Assembly (NCBI RefSeq): GCF_009193255.1
Contig: NZ_WACG01000002.1
Span: 583,200-647,199 of the forward strand
Length of the DNA: 64,000 nt
Direction of reading: 5' to 3'
DNA from: Arthrobacter koreensis
GTDB lineage: Bacteria > Actinomycetota > Actinomycetes > Actinomycetales > Micrococcaceae
Shown: one piece after another, positions 26,324 through 36,138 of the stretch
How the letters are laid out: each line of letters starts with the position of its first letter
How positions within the stretch are numbered: position 1 is the first letter of the stretch
Position numbers and translations under genes: made by a program
The notes under the pieces: model-generated
The model's input: only the letters and a program-made list of their open reading frames with translations
Told to the model about the DNA's origin: nothing
The model's database searches: none

Positions 26324-26383
26324 CTGCTGCCCTTTCTTTCCAGATATCTGCCCAGTCTATGCCCCTTGGCTGCCCCGCTTACA

Positions 26384-26428
26384 CCACCGGTTCCGTTCTT
26401 CCCCCGTGGGAAGTAACGGAACCGGTGG
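26384..26428 (-). terminator. Long hairpin terminator between secF and rsh
   Basis: Stem CCACCGGTTCCGTT (26384-26397) with AACGGAACCGGTGG (26415-26428). It is continued inward by CTTCCC/GGGAAG with one bulged base: about 20 bp in total with a 4-base loop. Confidence 0.8.
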
Positions 26429-26447
26429 CAGGAAAGCAGTCTGGGTG

Positions 26448-27470
26448 TTACGTCGCGGAAGCGGCGGCCGGCGCGGCCGGCGCCTCCTGTTCACGGCGCT
26501 CGGTGACGCGCTTGGTGTGCTTCACGATTTCCGGCTCGCGGCGGCGCAGCCAGGCGTAGAGCGGGGCGGCGACGAACAGGGTGCCCAGGGTACCCAGGAT
26601 GATGCCGATGAACAGCGCCAGGGACAGGTCCTTCAGGGTGCCGGCGCCCAGCAGGTAGGCACCGATGAAGAGCACGGATGCCACGGGCAGCACTGCGACC
26701 ACGGAGGTGTTGATCGATCGGACCAGCGTCTGGTTGACGGCGAGGTTCACCTGTTCGGCGAACGTCCGCTTGGTCTGTTTATCCAGGTTGGCCGTGTTTT
26801 CCCGGATCTTGTCGAAGACCACCACCGTGTCATAGAGCGAGTAGCTCAGGACGGTAAGGAACCCGATGATGGCCGACGGCGTTACCTCGAACCCGCTGAG
26901 CGCGTACAGGCCGGCGGTCACCGTCATGACCACCAGCAGTCCGGTGATCGCGGCGAGGGACATCTTCCAGGTCCTGAAGTACAGGGCCATCAGCAGGGCG
27001 GCCAGGGCGACGAACACCACGAGGCCAATGAGGGCCTGCCGGCTGACGTCGTTGCCCCACGTCGGGCCAATGAAGGTGGACGTCACCTGGTCCTCGTTGA
27101 CGCCGTACCCCTCAGCCAGGGCCGTCTTCACGTCCAAGGTCTGGTCGTCGCTGAGCTCTTCGGTCTGGATGCGCATTGTCCCGGGGGAAATGTTGGTCAC
27201 GCGCGGATCGGAACCGGAGACTACTTCGCTCACGGCTTCTTCACCCACCGAAACCTGCGTGTCCTCCACGCCGGAAACGGTGAACTCGGAACCGCCGCGG
27301 AAATCGATTCCCAGGTTGAACCCGCCCTTGGCTACCGGGATCAGGATTGAGAGCAGCACCGCAGCTGCGGCAATCAGGAACCACAGCCGGTAGCGTCCCA
27401 CGAAGTTGTAGGACCGTTTGCCGGTGTAGAGCTCATTGCCGAACCGGGCGAACGCGGGAAGCTTACCCAT
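26448..27470 (-). CDS. secF: Protein translocase subunit SecF
   Basis: Partner of SecD in the proton-driven step of Sec export, 340 residues, six membrane helices. Family landmarks are FNLGIDFRGGSEFTVSG after the first helix, QALIGLVVFVALAALLMALYFR, SGFEVTPSAIIGFLTVLSYSLYDTVVVFDKIREN in pieces, and NQTLVRSINTS. The ATG overlaps the secD stop by one base (TGATG). The C-terminus is charged then alanine-rich (REQEAPAAPAAAS). Confidence 0.95.
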   Translation of the reverse strand: MGKLPAFARFGNELYTGKRSYNFVGRYRLWFLIAAAAVLLSILIPVAKGGFNLGIDFRGGSEFTVSGVEDTQVSVGEEAVSEVVSGSDPRVTNISPGTMRIQTEELSDDQTLDVKTALAEGYGVNEDQVTSTFIGPTWGNDVSRQALIGLVVFVALAALLMALYFRTWKMSLAAITGLLVVMTVTAGLYALSGFEVTPSAIIGFLTVLSYSLYDTVVVFDKIRENTANLDKQTKRTFAEQVNLAVNQTLVRSINTSVVAVLPVASVLFIGAYLLGAGTLKDLSLALFIGIILGTLGTLFVAAPLYAWLRRREPEIVKHTKRVTERREQEAPAAPAAASAT

Positions 27471-29299
27471 CAGTTGCCCTCCTTCTCCGCGTCGCGGCCG
27501 GAGCCTGCCATTGAATCGTGTTTGTCCGCAGCCTCGTTGGGCTTTGCGGATTCGTCCTTGCCGCCGCTTGCGGCCGCTGCCCGGCGCTCGGCAATCGTCA
27601 TCCGGCGCTCTGCTTCGCGGGCGGCGCCCTTGTTCTTTGCCTTCGAGGCCCCTGCGGGTTTGACGGCGGGAGCGGGCGAGCCTGCGGCGTCGTCGTTGGC
27701 GTTGGTCGCTGCCGGTTCGCGCAGGCGTCCTGCGCCGCGGTAGACCGGAACGGCACCCAGGCGCGTGGCATCGAGGCCGGACCATTTATGGCCCTTGCCG
27801 AAGAACTTGGTCCGGGCCAGCAGGACCATCACCGGGTGCGTGAACATAAACACGACGATGAGGTCGGCGATGGCAGTCAGGCCGAGGGTGAAGGCGAAGC
27901 CGCGGACGTTGCCAACGGCGACGAAGTACAGCACGACGGCGGCGAGCAGGTTCACTGCCTTGGACGCCAGGACCGTGCGCTTGGCACGCTTCCAGCCGAT
28001 GTCCACGGCGGAGACCAGTCCCCTGCCCTCACGCAGTTCGTCACGGATTCGCTCGAAGTAGACGATGAACGAGTCCGCGGTCAGGCCGATGGCCACAATC
28101 AGGCCCGCAACACCTGCCAGTGAGAGGCGGTAGTTGTGGGACCAGCCGAGGATCGCAATGGCCAGGTACGTCAGCACGCCGGCCACAATGAGCGAGGTGA
28201 TGGTAACGAAGCCGAGGGCCCGGTACTGGAAGAGCGAATACACGGCCACCAGGATCAGGCCAATGATGCCGGCGATCAGGCCCATGCGGAGCTGGTCGGC
28301 GCCAAGGGTGGCGGAGACCTGCTGCTCGCTCTGGATGTCGAAGCTGATCGGCAGGGCACCGTACTTCAGCTGCTCGGAAAGCGCTTTGGCGGTCTCCTGC
28401 GTGAACTGGCCGGTGATCTGGGCGTTGCCGTCGGTGATCAGGACGTTCATGGACGGGGCGGAAATCACCTGTCCGTCCAGGACGATCGCGAACTGGTTCT
28501 GCGGGGATCCGTCACCGAAGCTGAGCAGGCGCTCGGAGACAGCGCGGAACTTCTCGGTACCTTCACGGTTGAAGTCGAGGTTGACGGCCCACTCGTTCAG
28601 GGACTGGCCCTGGCCGCTCTGTGCCATGCCGAAGCTGGCATCCTCCAGCATGGAGCCGGGGACTTCCACCGGCCCGAGGATGTACTTGCCGGCGGTTCCC
28701 GGTTCACAGGCAACCATCGGCTGGTCTGCCGGTGCCGGCTCCAGCGAAGCCTCAAGCGCCGAGGGGTCCAGGCAGTTCGTCGATTCGAACTCCTTGTACA
28801 GCTCGGGGGTGACCCAGTTCATGTCCGAACCGTTCTGGGGTTCAGCCGTGGGCTGCGGCAGTGCCTCGTCCGGCGTCGGCGTTTCCGCGGCAGGCGCCTG
28901 GCCCGGCCCGCCCATAATGACGGAGCGGAACTCCATGGCCGCCGAGGCCTGGATCAGTGCCCGGGTTTCGGCTGTCGGCGTGCCCGGAAGCGATACGACG
29001 ACGTTCCGGCCGGACTGCGTGGTGATCTCCGCTTCGGAGACACCGCTGCCGTCCACGCGCTGGCGGATGATCTCCACGGCCTGGTCCAGCTGTTCCTGGC
29101 TGATCTGGGAGTCACCGCCCTGCACCTTCGGGGCAAGGATCATCTGGGTGCCGCCCTCAAGGTCAAGGGCGAGCTTTGGAGTCCAGCTGGCGTTGCTCCA
29201 CATGGAGCCGCCGCCGAGCAAAAGGGCCAGGGCAGCAAAAAGGACGCCCAACCAAATGAGCGTCTTTTTTGCTGCCGGGCCGGAGCCGGTTCGAGGCAT
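27470..29299 (-). CDS. secD: Protein translocase subunit SecD
   Basis: 609 residues: a first helix (LIWLGVLFAALALLLGG), a large exterior domain (about residues 30-310) that includes LALDLEGGTQMILAP and VVVSLPGTPT, and five C-terminal helices (from LRMGLIAGIIGLILVAVYSLFQYR; also ADSFIVYFERIRDELREG). After the last helix comes a charged cytosolic tail of over 100 residues (rich in A, K, E, D), longer than in many SecD proteins. AAAGGAAAA precedes the ATG. It is co-transcribed with secF and probably yajC. Confidence 0.95.
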   Translation of the reverse strand: MPRTGSGPAAKKTLIWLGVLFAALALLLGGGSMWSNASWTPKLALDLEGGTQMILAPKVQGGDSQISQEQLDQAVEIIRQRVDGSGVSEAEITTQSGRNVVVSLPGTPTAETRALIQASAAMEFRSVIMGGPGQAPAAETPTPDEALPQPTAEPQNGSDMNWVTPELYKEFESTNCLDPSALEASLEPAPADQPMVACEPGTAGKYILGPVEVPGSMLEDASFGMAQSGQGQSLNEWAVNLDFNREGTEKFRAVSERLLSFGDGSPQNQFAIVLDGQVISAPSMNVLITDGNAQITGQFTQETAKALSEQLKYGALPISFDIQSEQQVSATLGADQLRMGLIAGIIGLILVAVYSLFQYRALGFVTITSLIVAGVLTYLAIAILGWSHNYRLSLAGVAGLIVAIGLTADSFIVYFERIRDELREGRGLVSAVDIGWKRAKRTVLASKAVNLLAAVVLYFVAVGNVRGFAFTLGLTAIADLIVVFMFTHPVMVLLARTKFFGKGHKWSGLDATRLGAVPVYRGAGRLREPAATNANDDAAGSPAPAVKPAGASKAKNKGAAREAERRMTIAERRAAAASGGKDESAKPNEAADKHDSMAGSGRDAEKEGN

Positions 29300-29387
29300 A
29301 AGGGTTTTCCTTTAGGGCGTGATCGCCGGAGACAGATGGATCCGGCGGACCTGCATCAACTGCTCTGCCTGCAGGTCCTCGGAGAGT

Positions 29388-29873
29388 CTAGTTGTCTTTC
29401 TTGTTCTCGCGGTCGAGGCGCTTAAGCGTTTCGTCCGGGGTCTCGTCCTGCGGTGCTTCAGCAGCCGCTTCGCGCGAACGGTCCTCGGCGGCAGATACGT
29501 CGCCGGTGAGGGAAGAAGCGTCATCGGGAACGACGGCGTCCTGGGTCTCTGCTTCCTCGGGCTGCGCGGTGACAACCTTGGTCAGCGCCTGGAGGTGAAT
29601 GGTGGCGGTGTTGCCGGGAGAAAGCTCAAGGACAGCCTTGTTCTCTTCCTGGTCGACGGAGACGATGGTGCCGAAGAGACCGAACTGGGTCATGACCTCA
29701 GTGCCGGGAACCATCTGGGTGCGCTGCTCCTGGACGGTCTTCTGGGTCTTCTTCTGCTTCCGGAACATCATAAAGATGAACAGGCCGAGCAGGATCGGCA
29801 GCAGGAGGCTGGAGAACGTAAAACCGCCCTGAGCTCCCGTATCGGTGGTCTGGGCCAAGACATTCAAGAACAC
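29388..29873 (-). CDS. yajC: Preprotein translocase subunit YajC
   Basis: 161 residues. One helix near the N-terminus (SSLLLPILLGLFIFMMF, about residues 20-36) is followed by the YajC core RKQKKTQKTVQEQRTQMVPGTEVMTQFGLFGTIVSVD. The acidic C-terminal tail is longer than in E. coli YajC (110 residues). The start is a GTG; a TTG two codons later is possible. It heads yajC-secD-secF with an 88-base gap to secD. Confidence 0.92.
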   Translation of the reverse strand: MFLNVLAQTTDTGAQGGFTFSSLLLPILLGLFIFMMFRKQKKTQKTVQEQRTQMVPGTEVMTQFGLFGTIVSVDQEENKAVLELSPGNTATIHLQALTKVVTAQPEEAETQDAVVPDDASSLTGDVSAAEDRSREAAAEAPQDETPDETLKRLDRENKKDN

Positions 29874-29954
29874 GAAGGGTTCCGTTTCTGTTGCGGTATG
29901 TATGCGGTATGCCGGAATCAGCGCACCGGCGGAGCGGACGTCAAAACAGTCTAA

Positions 29955-29989
29955 GGGGAAAACGGTCCACCGGCCGCTTAAGTTTCCCC
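29955..29989 (-). terminator. Possible terminator between ruvB and yajC
   Basis: Stem GGGGAAA (29955-29961) with TTTCCCC (29983-29989) around an inner CGG/CCG. On the minus strand it is followed by TTAGACTGTTTTG. It is weaker than the other terminators. Confidence 0.4.
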
Positions 29990-30044
29990 GTAGATTTTAT
30001 TGTGCAGGCATCCGCCGCTGATTGCATCCCGGGGCCGGAACCCG

Positions 30045-31124
30045 TCAGGGCTCGCCCGGGTCCGCCGATTCGGCCGTGCCCGGCCCGGTGTACAGCGATT
30101 CAGGGATGAGCTGCGCAGCGGCGTCGGGCATCTGCAGTCCCAGGTGTTCCCAGGCAGCGCGTGTGGCGATGCGGCCCCTCGGGGTGCGCCCCAGGAGGCC
30201 TTCGCGGACCAGGTAGGGTTCCGCGACCGTTTCCACGGTCTCCGGTTCTTCGCCGACGGCGATCGCCAGGGTGGACAAGCCCACGGGTCCCCCACCGAAC
30301 TTGGTCACCAGGGCATGCAGCACGGCACGGTCCAGCCGGTCCAGGCCGCGTTCATCCACTTCATACATGTCCAGCGCAGCGCCCGCGGAGCGCGCGTCGA
30401 TCTGGTCAATTCCGTGGACCAGTGCCCAGTCACGGACCCGCCGCAGCAGGCGGTTCGCGATACGCGGCGTTCCGCGGGACCGGCCGGCAACCTCGGCGAA
30501 ACCGGCAGAGTTGACCTTCATGTCCATCAGCATGGCGGAGCGGCGCAGCACCAGCTCGAGTTCGGCGGTGGAATAGAACTCCAGGTGCCCGGTGAAGCCG
30601 AAGCGGTCCCGGAGCGGGCCCGGCAGCAGCCCGGCACGGGTGGTGGCGCCCACCAGGGTGAAGGGGGGAAGGTCCAGCGGAATGGCGGTGGCTCCGGCAC
30701 CTTTACCCACCACGATGTCAACGCGGAAGTCTTCCATGGCCATGTAGAGCATTTCCTCGGCAGGCCGTGACATCCGGTGGATCTCATCGAGGAAAAGTAC
30801 TTCCCCCTCCGTGAGGGAGGAGAGGATGGCCGCCAGATCGCCGGCGTGCTGGATCGCCGGGCCGGAGCTGATCCGCAGTGGCGCGTTCATCTCGGCGGCA
30901 ATGATCATGGACAGCGTGGTCTTGCCCAGGCCGGGAGGGCCGGAAAGCAGTACGTGGTCTGCGCTGCGGCCGCGCAGGCGGGAGGCTTCCAGGACCAGGG
31001 ACAGCTGCTCCCGGACGCGCTTCTGGCCCACGAAATCGTCGAGGTTCTTCGGGCGCAGCGCGGCTTCGATTGCCTTGTCATCCGGATCAGGGGCCGCCGT
31101 GGTCAGCGTTTCGGAGGCGGCCAC
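30045..31124 (-). CDS. ruvB: Holliday junction DNA helicase RuvB
   Basis: AAA+ motor that drives branch migration with RuvA, 359 residues. Walker A is GPPGLGKTT, Walker B is LFLDEIHR, sensor 1 is GATTRAG ([21 protein letters not shown]), and the C-terminal winged helix has TPRGRIAT. The start is a GTG one base after the ruvA stop, so the two are coupled. The N-terminal extension before [12 protein letters not shown] is about 23 residues. Confidence 0.96.
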   Translation of the reverse strand: MAASETLTTAAPDPDDKAIEAALRPKNLDDFVGQKRVREQLSLVLEASRLRGRSADHVLLSGPPGLGKTTLSMIIAAEMNAPLRISSGPAIQHAGDLAAILSSLTEGEVLFLDEIHRMSRPAEEMLYMAMEDFRVDIVVGKGAGATAIPLDLPPFTLVGATTRAGLLPGPLRDRFGFTGHLEFYSTAELELVLRRSAMLMDMKVNSAGFAEVAGRSRGTPRIANRLLRRVRDWALVHGIDQIDARSAGAALDMYEVDERGLDRLDRAVLHALVTKFGGGPVGLSTLAIAVGEEPETVETVAEPYLVREGLLGRTPRGRIATRAAWEHLGLQMPDAAAQLIPESLYTGPGTAESADPGEP

Positions 31125-31125
31125 G

Positions 31126-31755
31126 CTAGCCCGCCCGCTGCGGGGACCGGGCGCGGGCGCCGTCCTGGCCGAGGCGGCGGAGGGTCAGGCGCAGGATTTC
31201 GGCCACGTTGCCCGCCGCGGCGGCGTCGGGATGCTCTGCCGCCGTGGCTTCAACGGCGGCCGTGGCGTCCTTCTCCGACCAGCCCAGCCCGGTCATCGCG
31301 GAGAGCACCTGCTCGTTCCAGGCCGTCACGCCGGCCGGCGCTTCATCGGTGCCGAGCGGAACCAGCTTGTCCGCGAGCTCCAGGACAATCCGGCGGGCTC
31401 CCTTGGGGCCGATTCCCGGAACCTTGCTGAAGGCCTTGTCATCCCCGGATGAGGCGGCGATCCGCACTGCTTCGGGTGTGTGGACTGCCAGCACGGCGAG
31501 GGCGATGCGCGGGCCGACGCCGCTGACGCCCAGCAGGGTCTCAAACACTTCCCGTTCCCCCGGCTCGGCGAAGCCGAACAGGGTCATCGAATCCTCGCGG
31601 ACAATGAGGGCCGTGTGCAGCAGCGCTTCGGCGCCTGTCCGCAGGGACATCAGGGTCTGCGGAGTTGCCTGGACGGCCATGCCGACGCCGTTGACGTCAA
31701 GGACGGCGGATGCAGTGCCGACGTAGGTTACGACGCCGCGTAGGGAGGCAATCAT
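31126..31755 (-). CDS. ruvA: Holliday junction DNA helicase subunit RuvA
   Basis: 209 residues. An OB-fold N-terminal domain ([25 protein letters not shown] in pieces) is followed by two helix-hairpin-helix motifs ([16 protein letters not shown] and [19 protein letters not shown]) and a C-terminal RuvB-binding domain. Lies between ruvC (84 bases upstream) and ruvB (1 base downstream). Confidence 0.96.
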   Translation of the reverse strand: MIASLRGVVTYVGTASAVLDVNGVGMAVQATPQTLMSLRTGAEALLHTALIVREDSMTLFGFAEPGEREVFETLLGVSGVGPRIALAVLAVHTPEAVRIAASSGDDKAFSKVPGIGPKGARRIVLELADKLVPLGTDEAPAGVTAWNEQVLSAMTGLGWSEKDATAAVEATAAEHPDAAAAGNVAEILRLTLRRLGQDGARARSPQRAG

Positions 31756-31839
31756 GGGGAAACTCCGTGCTGTGATCCGGGAACGAAATAGAACATATCT
31801 ACGAACAGCCTACTGTCCCGGCCCGGGTTTGCCGGAACT

Positions 31840-32448
31840 TTAGCGGTGCGCGCGTTTCGCTTTGGCTTCAGCTTCCGCCCACAGCCGCTGCGCCGGGGTG
31901 AGGCCGGTGGCGGCCAGTCCCCCGCCCGCTGCCGCCGATCCCTGGGTAGCTGCCTGCCCCGGCCCCATGGCACCGCGGCGCCAGGCGTGGGCGATGGCCA
32001 GCGCAAGGGCATCGGCGGCGTCGGCCGGCCGCGGCATTTCCGTGAGCCGCAGGATCTTGGTGACCATCCTGCCCACTGCCTCCTTGTTCGCCGACCCCGA
32101 ACCGGTTACCGCGGCCTTGACCTCGGTGGGGGTGTGCAGGGCTACCGGAATCCCGCGGCGCGCGGCGGCAGCAATAACGACGCCGGACGCCTGCGCGGTG
32201 CCCATCACGGTGCTGACATTGAGCTGGCTGAAGACCCGCTCAACGGCCAGGACATCCGGTGTGTGCGTATCGAGCCAGAGCTCAATCGCCTCCGAAATGG
32301 CCAGCAGCCGGGCGTCGAGGGCAGTGCCGGCTTCAGTGCCGGCCACCCCCACGGCCACCATGGTGGCGCGGCGGTTGCCCTCGACGTCGACTACGCCCAG
32401 TCCACAGCGGGTCAGTCCCGGGTCAACCCCCAGGACCCGGAGAGGCAC
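31840..32448 (-). CDS. ruvC: Holliday junction endonuclease RuvC
   Basis: Resolvase of 202 residues. Catalytic acidic residues are visible at D9 ([10 protein letters not shown]), E near 70 ([10 protein letters not shown]) and D near 148 ([14 protein letters not shown]). The C-terminus extends beyond the usual length of about 175 with an alanine/glycine-rich tail. The start is a GTG 7 bases after the yebC stop. Confidence 0.95.
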   Translation of the reverse strand: MPLRVLGVDPGLTRCGLGVVDVEGNRRATMVAVGVAGTEAGTALDARLLAISEAIELWLDTHTPDVLAVERVFSQLNVSTVMGTAQASGVVIAAAARRGIPVALHTPTEVKAAVTGSGSANKEAVGRMVTKILRLTEMPRPADAADALALAIAHAWRRGAMGPGQAATQGSAAAGGGLAATGLTPAQRLWAEAEAKAKRAHR

Positions 32449-32455
32449 GCGGTGC

Positions 32456-33211
32456 TCAGTCTTCTTCGAGCTGCGCGAAAACGTCCGCAGAGATGTCGGC
32501 GTTGGAGTACACGTTCTGGACGTCGTCCAGTTCCTCCAGCGCGTCGACGAGCTTCATGAACTTCCGGGCGGCGTCTGCTTCCAGGTCCACCAGCATGGAG
32601 GAAACGAACTCGACTTCGTCGGTCTCGTATTCGATGCCGGCTTCCTCGAGGGCTGCCACTACGGCACGCAGGTCCGTGGGGTCGCAGTGGATCTCGAAGT
32701 TGTCGCCGGATTCCTTGACTTCGTCAGCACCGGCGTCGAGCACTGCCATCAGCAGGTCATCCTCGGTGAGGTCCTTCTTGGGCAGGGAGATAACGCCCTT
32801 GCGGTTGAACATGTAGGAAACCGAGCCGGGATCCGCCACCGAGCCGCCGTTGCGGGTGATAGCCAGGCGGACTTCGGAGGCCGCGCGGTTCTTGTTGTCC
32901 GTGAGGCACTCGATCAGGACGGCGGATCCCTGGGGACCGCGGGCTTCGTACATGATTTCCGTGTAGTCGACGACTTCACCGGTCAGGCCGGCGCCGCGCT
33001 TGATGGCGCGGTCGATGTTGTCATTGGGAACAGAGGTCTTCTTGGCCTTCTGCACGGCGAGTTCAAGGCCGGGGTTGCCGGCCATGTCCGCGCCGCCGGC
33101 ACGCGCCGCAACTTCGATGTTCTTGATCAGCTTGGCAAAGGACTTTGCACGCTTGGCATCAATTGCGGCCTTCTTGTGCTTGGTGGTTGCCCATTTCGAG
33201 TGGCCCGACAT
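32456..33211 (-). CDS. yebC: YebC/PmpR family protein
   Basis: 251 residues with the family N-terminus [21 protein letters not shown] and the core [18 protein letters not shown]. Members are described as transcription regulators and more recently as translation factors for proline-rich stretches. It lies between pdxT (3 bases) and ruvC (7 bases), the common actinobacterial order. Confidence 0.95.
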   Translation of the reverse strand: MSGHSKWATTKHKKAAIDAKRAKSFAKLIKNIEVAARAGGADMAGNPGLELAVQKAKKTSVPNDNIDRAIKRGAGLTGEVVDYTEIMYEARGPQGSAVLIECLTDNKNRAASEVRLAITRNGGSVADPGSVSYMFNRKGVISLPKKDLTEDDLLMAVLDAGADEVKESGDNFEIHCDPTDLRAVVAALEEAGIEYETDEVEFVSSMLVDLEADAARKFMKLVDALEELDDVQNVYSNADISADVFAQLEED

Positions 33212-33214
33212 GCT

Positions 33215-33922
33215 TTACGCGTCTCCTCTGATCATCTGGATAAATAGTTCGTGGATACGGCGCTCCCCCGTTACTTCCGGATGGAACGAGGTGGCCAGCA
33301 GTTTTCCCGAACGCACTGCGACAATTCTAGCGACTGAATCAGCTGCACCACTTTCAGCGCCCGCTGCGGCGTCTCCGGCCGGGACCTGTGCAAGAACCTG
33401 CACGGAGGAGCCTACCTTCTCCACCCAGGGCGCCCGGATAAAGACGGCGTGCACGTTTTCGGTGTGAGCCGCGGGGTCCTGGCTGGGCAGGGACTGCAGG
33501 CCGGTAAACGGGAGGCTGGTCTCGAAGGACTCACGCTGCCGGCCGAATGCGTTGCGGCGCACCACTATGTCCAGCCCGCCGAGGGTCTGCTGGGGTTCTC
33601 CAGCCGCGTCCAGCGCCGGGTCGGTGATGCGTTCGGCGAGCAGGATCATGCCTGCGCAGGAGCCGTAGACGGGAAATCCTTCCGCAATCTTTGCGCGGAG
33701 CGGTTCGGCGATGCTGTAGAGGCGCATCAGCTTGTCAATGGTGGTGGATTCCCCACCGGGAAGCACCAGCCCGTCCAGGGCGTCGAGCTCTGCTGCGCGG
33801 CGGACCAGCGTTGTGCGCGCCCCTGCCGCTTCGAGGGCGTGTACGTGTTCACGGACTCCGCCCTGGAGCGCCAGCACTCCCACCAGCGGTGACGCGGCGT
33901 CCTGCGGCGTGATTTCAGTCAT
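33215..33922 (-). CDS. pdxT: Pyridoxal 5'-phosphate synthase glutaminase subunit PdxT
   Basis: Class I glutamine amidotransferase of 235 residues that supplies ammonia to PdxS. The motif [13 protein letters not shown] is present, the nucleophile is C89 ([12 protein letters not shown]), and the His-Glu pair is in SFHPEVTGE. PdxS is not its neighbour here but lies at 42619-43530. The N-terminus is 15 residues before [13 protein letters not shown]. Confidence 0.95.
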   Translation of the reverse strand: MTEITPQDAASPLVGVLALQGGVREHVHALEAAGARTTLVRRAAELDALDGLVLPGGESTTIDKLMRLYSIAEPLRAKIAEGFPVYGSCAGMILLAERITDPALDAAGEPQQTLGGLDIVVRRNAFGRQRESFETSLPFTGLQSLPSQDPAAHTENVHAVFIRAPWVEKVGSSVQVLAQVPAGDAAAGAESGAADSVARIVAVRSGKLLATSFHPEVTGERRIHELFIQMIRGDA

Positions 33923-33988
33923 TGGATCATTCTAGGTTGCCCGCGGCGTCCCGGCCCGGTTCGTGACGGTGGGATATATTCGGTATCC

Positions 33989-35257
33989 ATGAGTTCTTTC
34001 TCCATTCTGGTCGGCAAACTGGTCCGCGGCGCCTCGCGGCTGCGCGGCGGAGGGTCCGCACTTCCCGGCCTCGTGGTGGAGAAAATCGATCCGGATTTCA
34101 TCCGGCGGACGCTCTCCACCCTGCCCCTCGGCGTCGCCGTCGTTTCCGGTACCAACGGCAAAACCACCACCACCAAGATGGTCGTGGAGCTGCTGGAAGG
34201 CCAGGGCCTGAAGGTCTTCACCAACCGGACCGGCAGCAACTTCACCCGCGGCGTGGCCGCGGCACTGCTTGGCGAAGTGGACCTGCGCGGGCGCCTGGAC
34301 GCGGACATTGCCGTCCTGGAGCTGGACGAAGCCCATGCCGTTCACTTCGTGAAGCTCATCCAGCCGCGTTATGCCCTGCTGCTCAACGTCCTGCGGGACC
34401 AGCTGGACCGCTTCGGCGAGATCGACAAGACCACCCGGCTGCTGGAACAGATCGCGAAGGCCACTACGGAAACCGTGGTGCTGAACCGCGAGGATCCGCG
34501 GGTAGCCTCCATCGCCGATTCCCTGTCCGGCCCGAAGGTCGCCTACTTTGGCCTGGATGCCTCGCTGCGCAGCACTTTCCCGAACGACGACGAGATGCGC
34601 GGCTCCCGCTCCGAAGCGATCGCCGCCGCCCAGCCCGCCGACGTCGTGCTCACCCGGGTCGCCGAAACGGAGGCTGACTTCCTGGTTGACGGCACTCCTA
34701 CCACCACGGGGTTGAAGCTCCGCGGCGTCTACAACATCTTCAACGCGGCCGCGGCACTGACGTTTGCCCGGCAGATCCTGGGCGCCAAGGCAAACCGGAC
34801 GGCGCTGTTCGAGTCGCTGTCAAACGTTGAACCGGCCTTCGGCCGCGGTGAATCCCTGACCGTGAACGGCGCACCGCTGGAACTGGTGCTGGTGAAAAAC
34901 CCCTCAGGATTCCGTCTGGGCCTGAAGTCCTTCGCGGCACACGGTTACGCAACCATGATCGCCATCAATGACAACTACGCAGACGGCCGGGACATGTCCT
35001 GGCTCTGGGATGTGGACTTCGAAACGCTCTCTGACGGCGTAGACATGGTCGCCGGTGTGCGCGCTTATGACATGGCCCTGCGCCTGAAGTATGACGACGT
35101 TCCGGTGGGAGACGTTCTTCCGGACATCCCCGATGCGCTGGCCAAGTTCATTGCCGGTACCGGCACGCAGCCGAAGCGCATTTTCTGTACCTACACCGCC
35201 ATGCTTGCCGTGCGGCGCGAACTGTCCAAGATCACGAAGGTTGAGGTGGTCTCATGA
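33989..35257 (+). CDS. murT: Lipid II isoglutaminyl synthase subunit MurT
   Basis: Mur-ligase-like subunit of 422 residues. With GatD it amidates D-glutamate in lipid II to isoglutamine. The ATP site GTNGKTTTTK lies at 54-63, the central Mur-ligase region has NVLRDQLDRFGEIDKTTRLLE, and the C-terminal DUF1727 part has INDNYADGRDMSWLWDVDF. The four-cysteine zinc ribbon known from staphylococcal MurT is absent: the only cysteine is in RIFCTYTAM. It overlaps gatD by 4 bases and is divergent from pdxT with a 66-base gap. Confidence 0.93.
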   Translation: MSSFSILVGKLVRGASRLRGGGSALPGLVVEKIDPDFIRRTLSTLPLGVAVVSGTNGKTTTTKMVVELLEGQGLKVFTNRTGSNFTRGVAAALLGEVDLRGRLDADIAVLELDEAHAVHFVKLIQPRYALLLNVLRDQLDRFGEIDKTTRLLEQIAKATTETVVLNREDPRVASIADSLSGPKVAYFGLDASLRSTFPNDDEMRGSRSEAIAAAQPADVVLTRVAETEADFLVDGTPTTTGLKLRGVYNIFNAAAALTFARQILGAKANRTALFESLSNVEPAFGRGESLTVNGAPLELVLVKNPSGFRLGLKSFAAHGYATMIAINDNYADGRDMSWLWDVDFETLSDGVDMVAGVRAYDMALRLKYDDVPVGDVLPDIPDALAKFIAGTGTQPKRIFCTYTAMLAVRRELSKITKVEVVS

Positions 35258-35994
35258 GCCGGGACATCCACATTGTCCAGCTGTACCCCCGGGACATGAA
35301 CATCTACGGCGACTGGGGCAACGTCCTGGTGCTCAAACAGCGCCTGAAGTGGCAGGGGTACAACCCGGTAGTCACCGAGTACAACCCGGGCGATGAGTTC
35401 CCATCCGCTGCGGACCTCATAGTCGGCGGCGGCGGGCAGGACAGCGGCCAGGTGGTGATCCAGCAGGACCTGCAGGCCCTGGCGCCTTCGCTGCGCGCCA
35501 TGGCCGACGACGGCCTGCCTATGCTGGTCATCTGCGGGCTCTACCAGCTCTTTGGCCGGTTCTTCAAAACGCACGACGGCGTCCTCATCCCCGGCATCGG
35601 GGTCCTGGACATTGAAACCCACGGCGGACCGGACCGGCTGATCGGCAATGTGCTCTCAGTCAGTGAAGAGTTCGGCGAGATCCACGGCTACGAGAACCAC
35701 AGCGGCCAGACCTTCCTGGGGCCGGATGCGAAGCCTCTGGCGCTGGTCCGCAAGGGCGAGGGCAACAACTCCAAGGACGACACCGAGGGCGCCCGGTATC
35801 AGAACGTGGTGGCCAGCTACCTGCACGGTTCGCTTCTACCCAAGAACCCGGCGATCGCAGACTTCCTGATCGAGAAGGCTGTTACCCGCCGCTATGGTTC
35901 CTTCGACCCGGCTCCCGCGTCCGACGCGGACCTCGCCGAGCTTGCCCGCCTCTCCGAGCTCGCCCGTTCCCACGCTGCCAACCGTCCCCGGTAG
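35254..35994 (+). CDS. gatD: Lipid II isoglutaminyl synthase glutaminase subunit GatD
   Basis: Glutamine amidotransferase of 246 residues that feeds ammonia to MurT. The nucleophile is C94 (LVICGLYQLFG), R128 (GGPDRLIGN) is placed as in the staphylococcal enzyme, and the catalytic histidine is H191 (SYLHGSLLPKNP). The ATG overlaps the murT stop (ATGA). Confidence 0.94.
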   Translation: MSRDIHIVQLYPRDMNIYGDWGNVLVLKQRLKWQGYNPVVTEYNPGDEFPSAADLIVGGGGQDSGQVVIQQDLQALAPSLRAMADDGLPMLVICGLYQLFGRFFKTHDGVLIPGIGVLDIETHGGPDRLIGNVLSVSEEFGEIHGYENHSGQTFLGPDAKPLALVRKGEGNNSKDDTEGARYQNVVASYLHGSLLPKNPAIADFLIEKAVTRRYGSFDPAPASDADLAELARLSELARSHAANRPR

Positions 35995-36073
35995 TTCCCC
36001 GCGGGTTTTCCGGTGGCGGTGTCCGCTTAGCCGCGGCCGGGACCTGGCGGCCCCAACCGCCGCGCGCCCCTGC

Positions 36074-36120
36074 TGTCCGGACCTGTGTGCCTCAGCGTCC
36101 GGACCTGTGTGCCTCTGCGT
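36074..36120. repeat. Short tandem repeat, about 22-bp unit
   Basis: TCCGGACCTGTGTGCCTC(A/T)GCG occurs twice in a row and begins a third time. It lies just before the large tandem repeat. Confidence 0.7.
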
Positions 36121-36138
36121 CCGGATTCCCAGCCGCCG

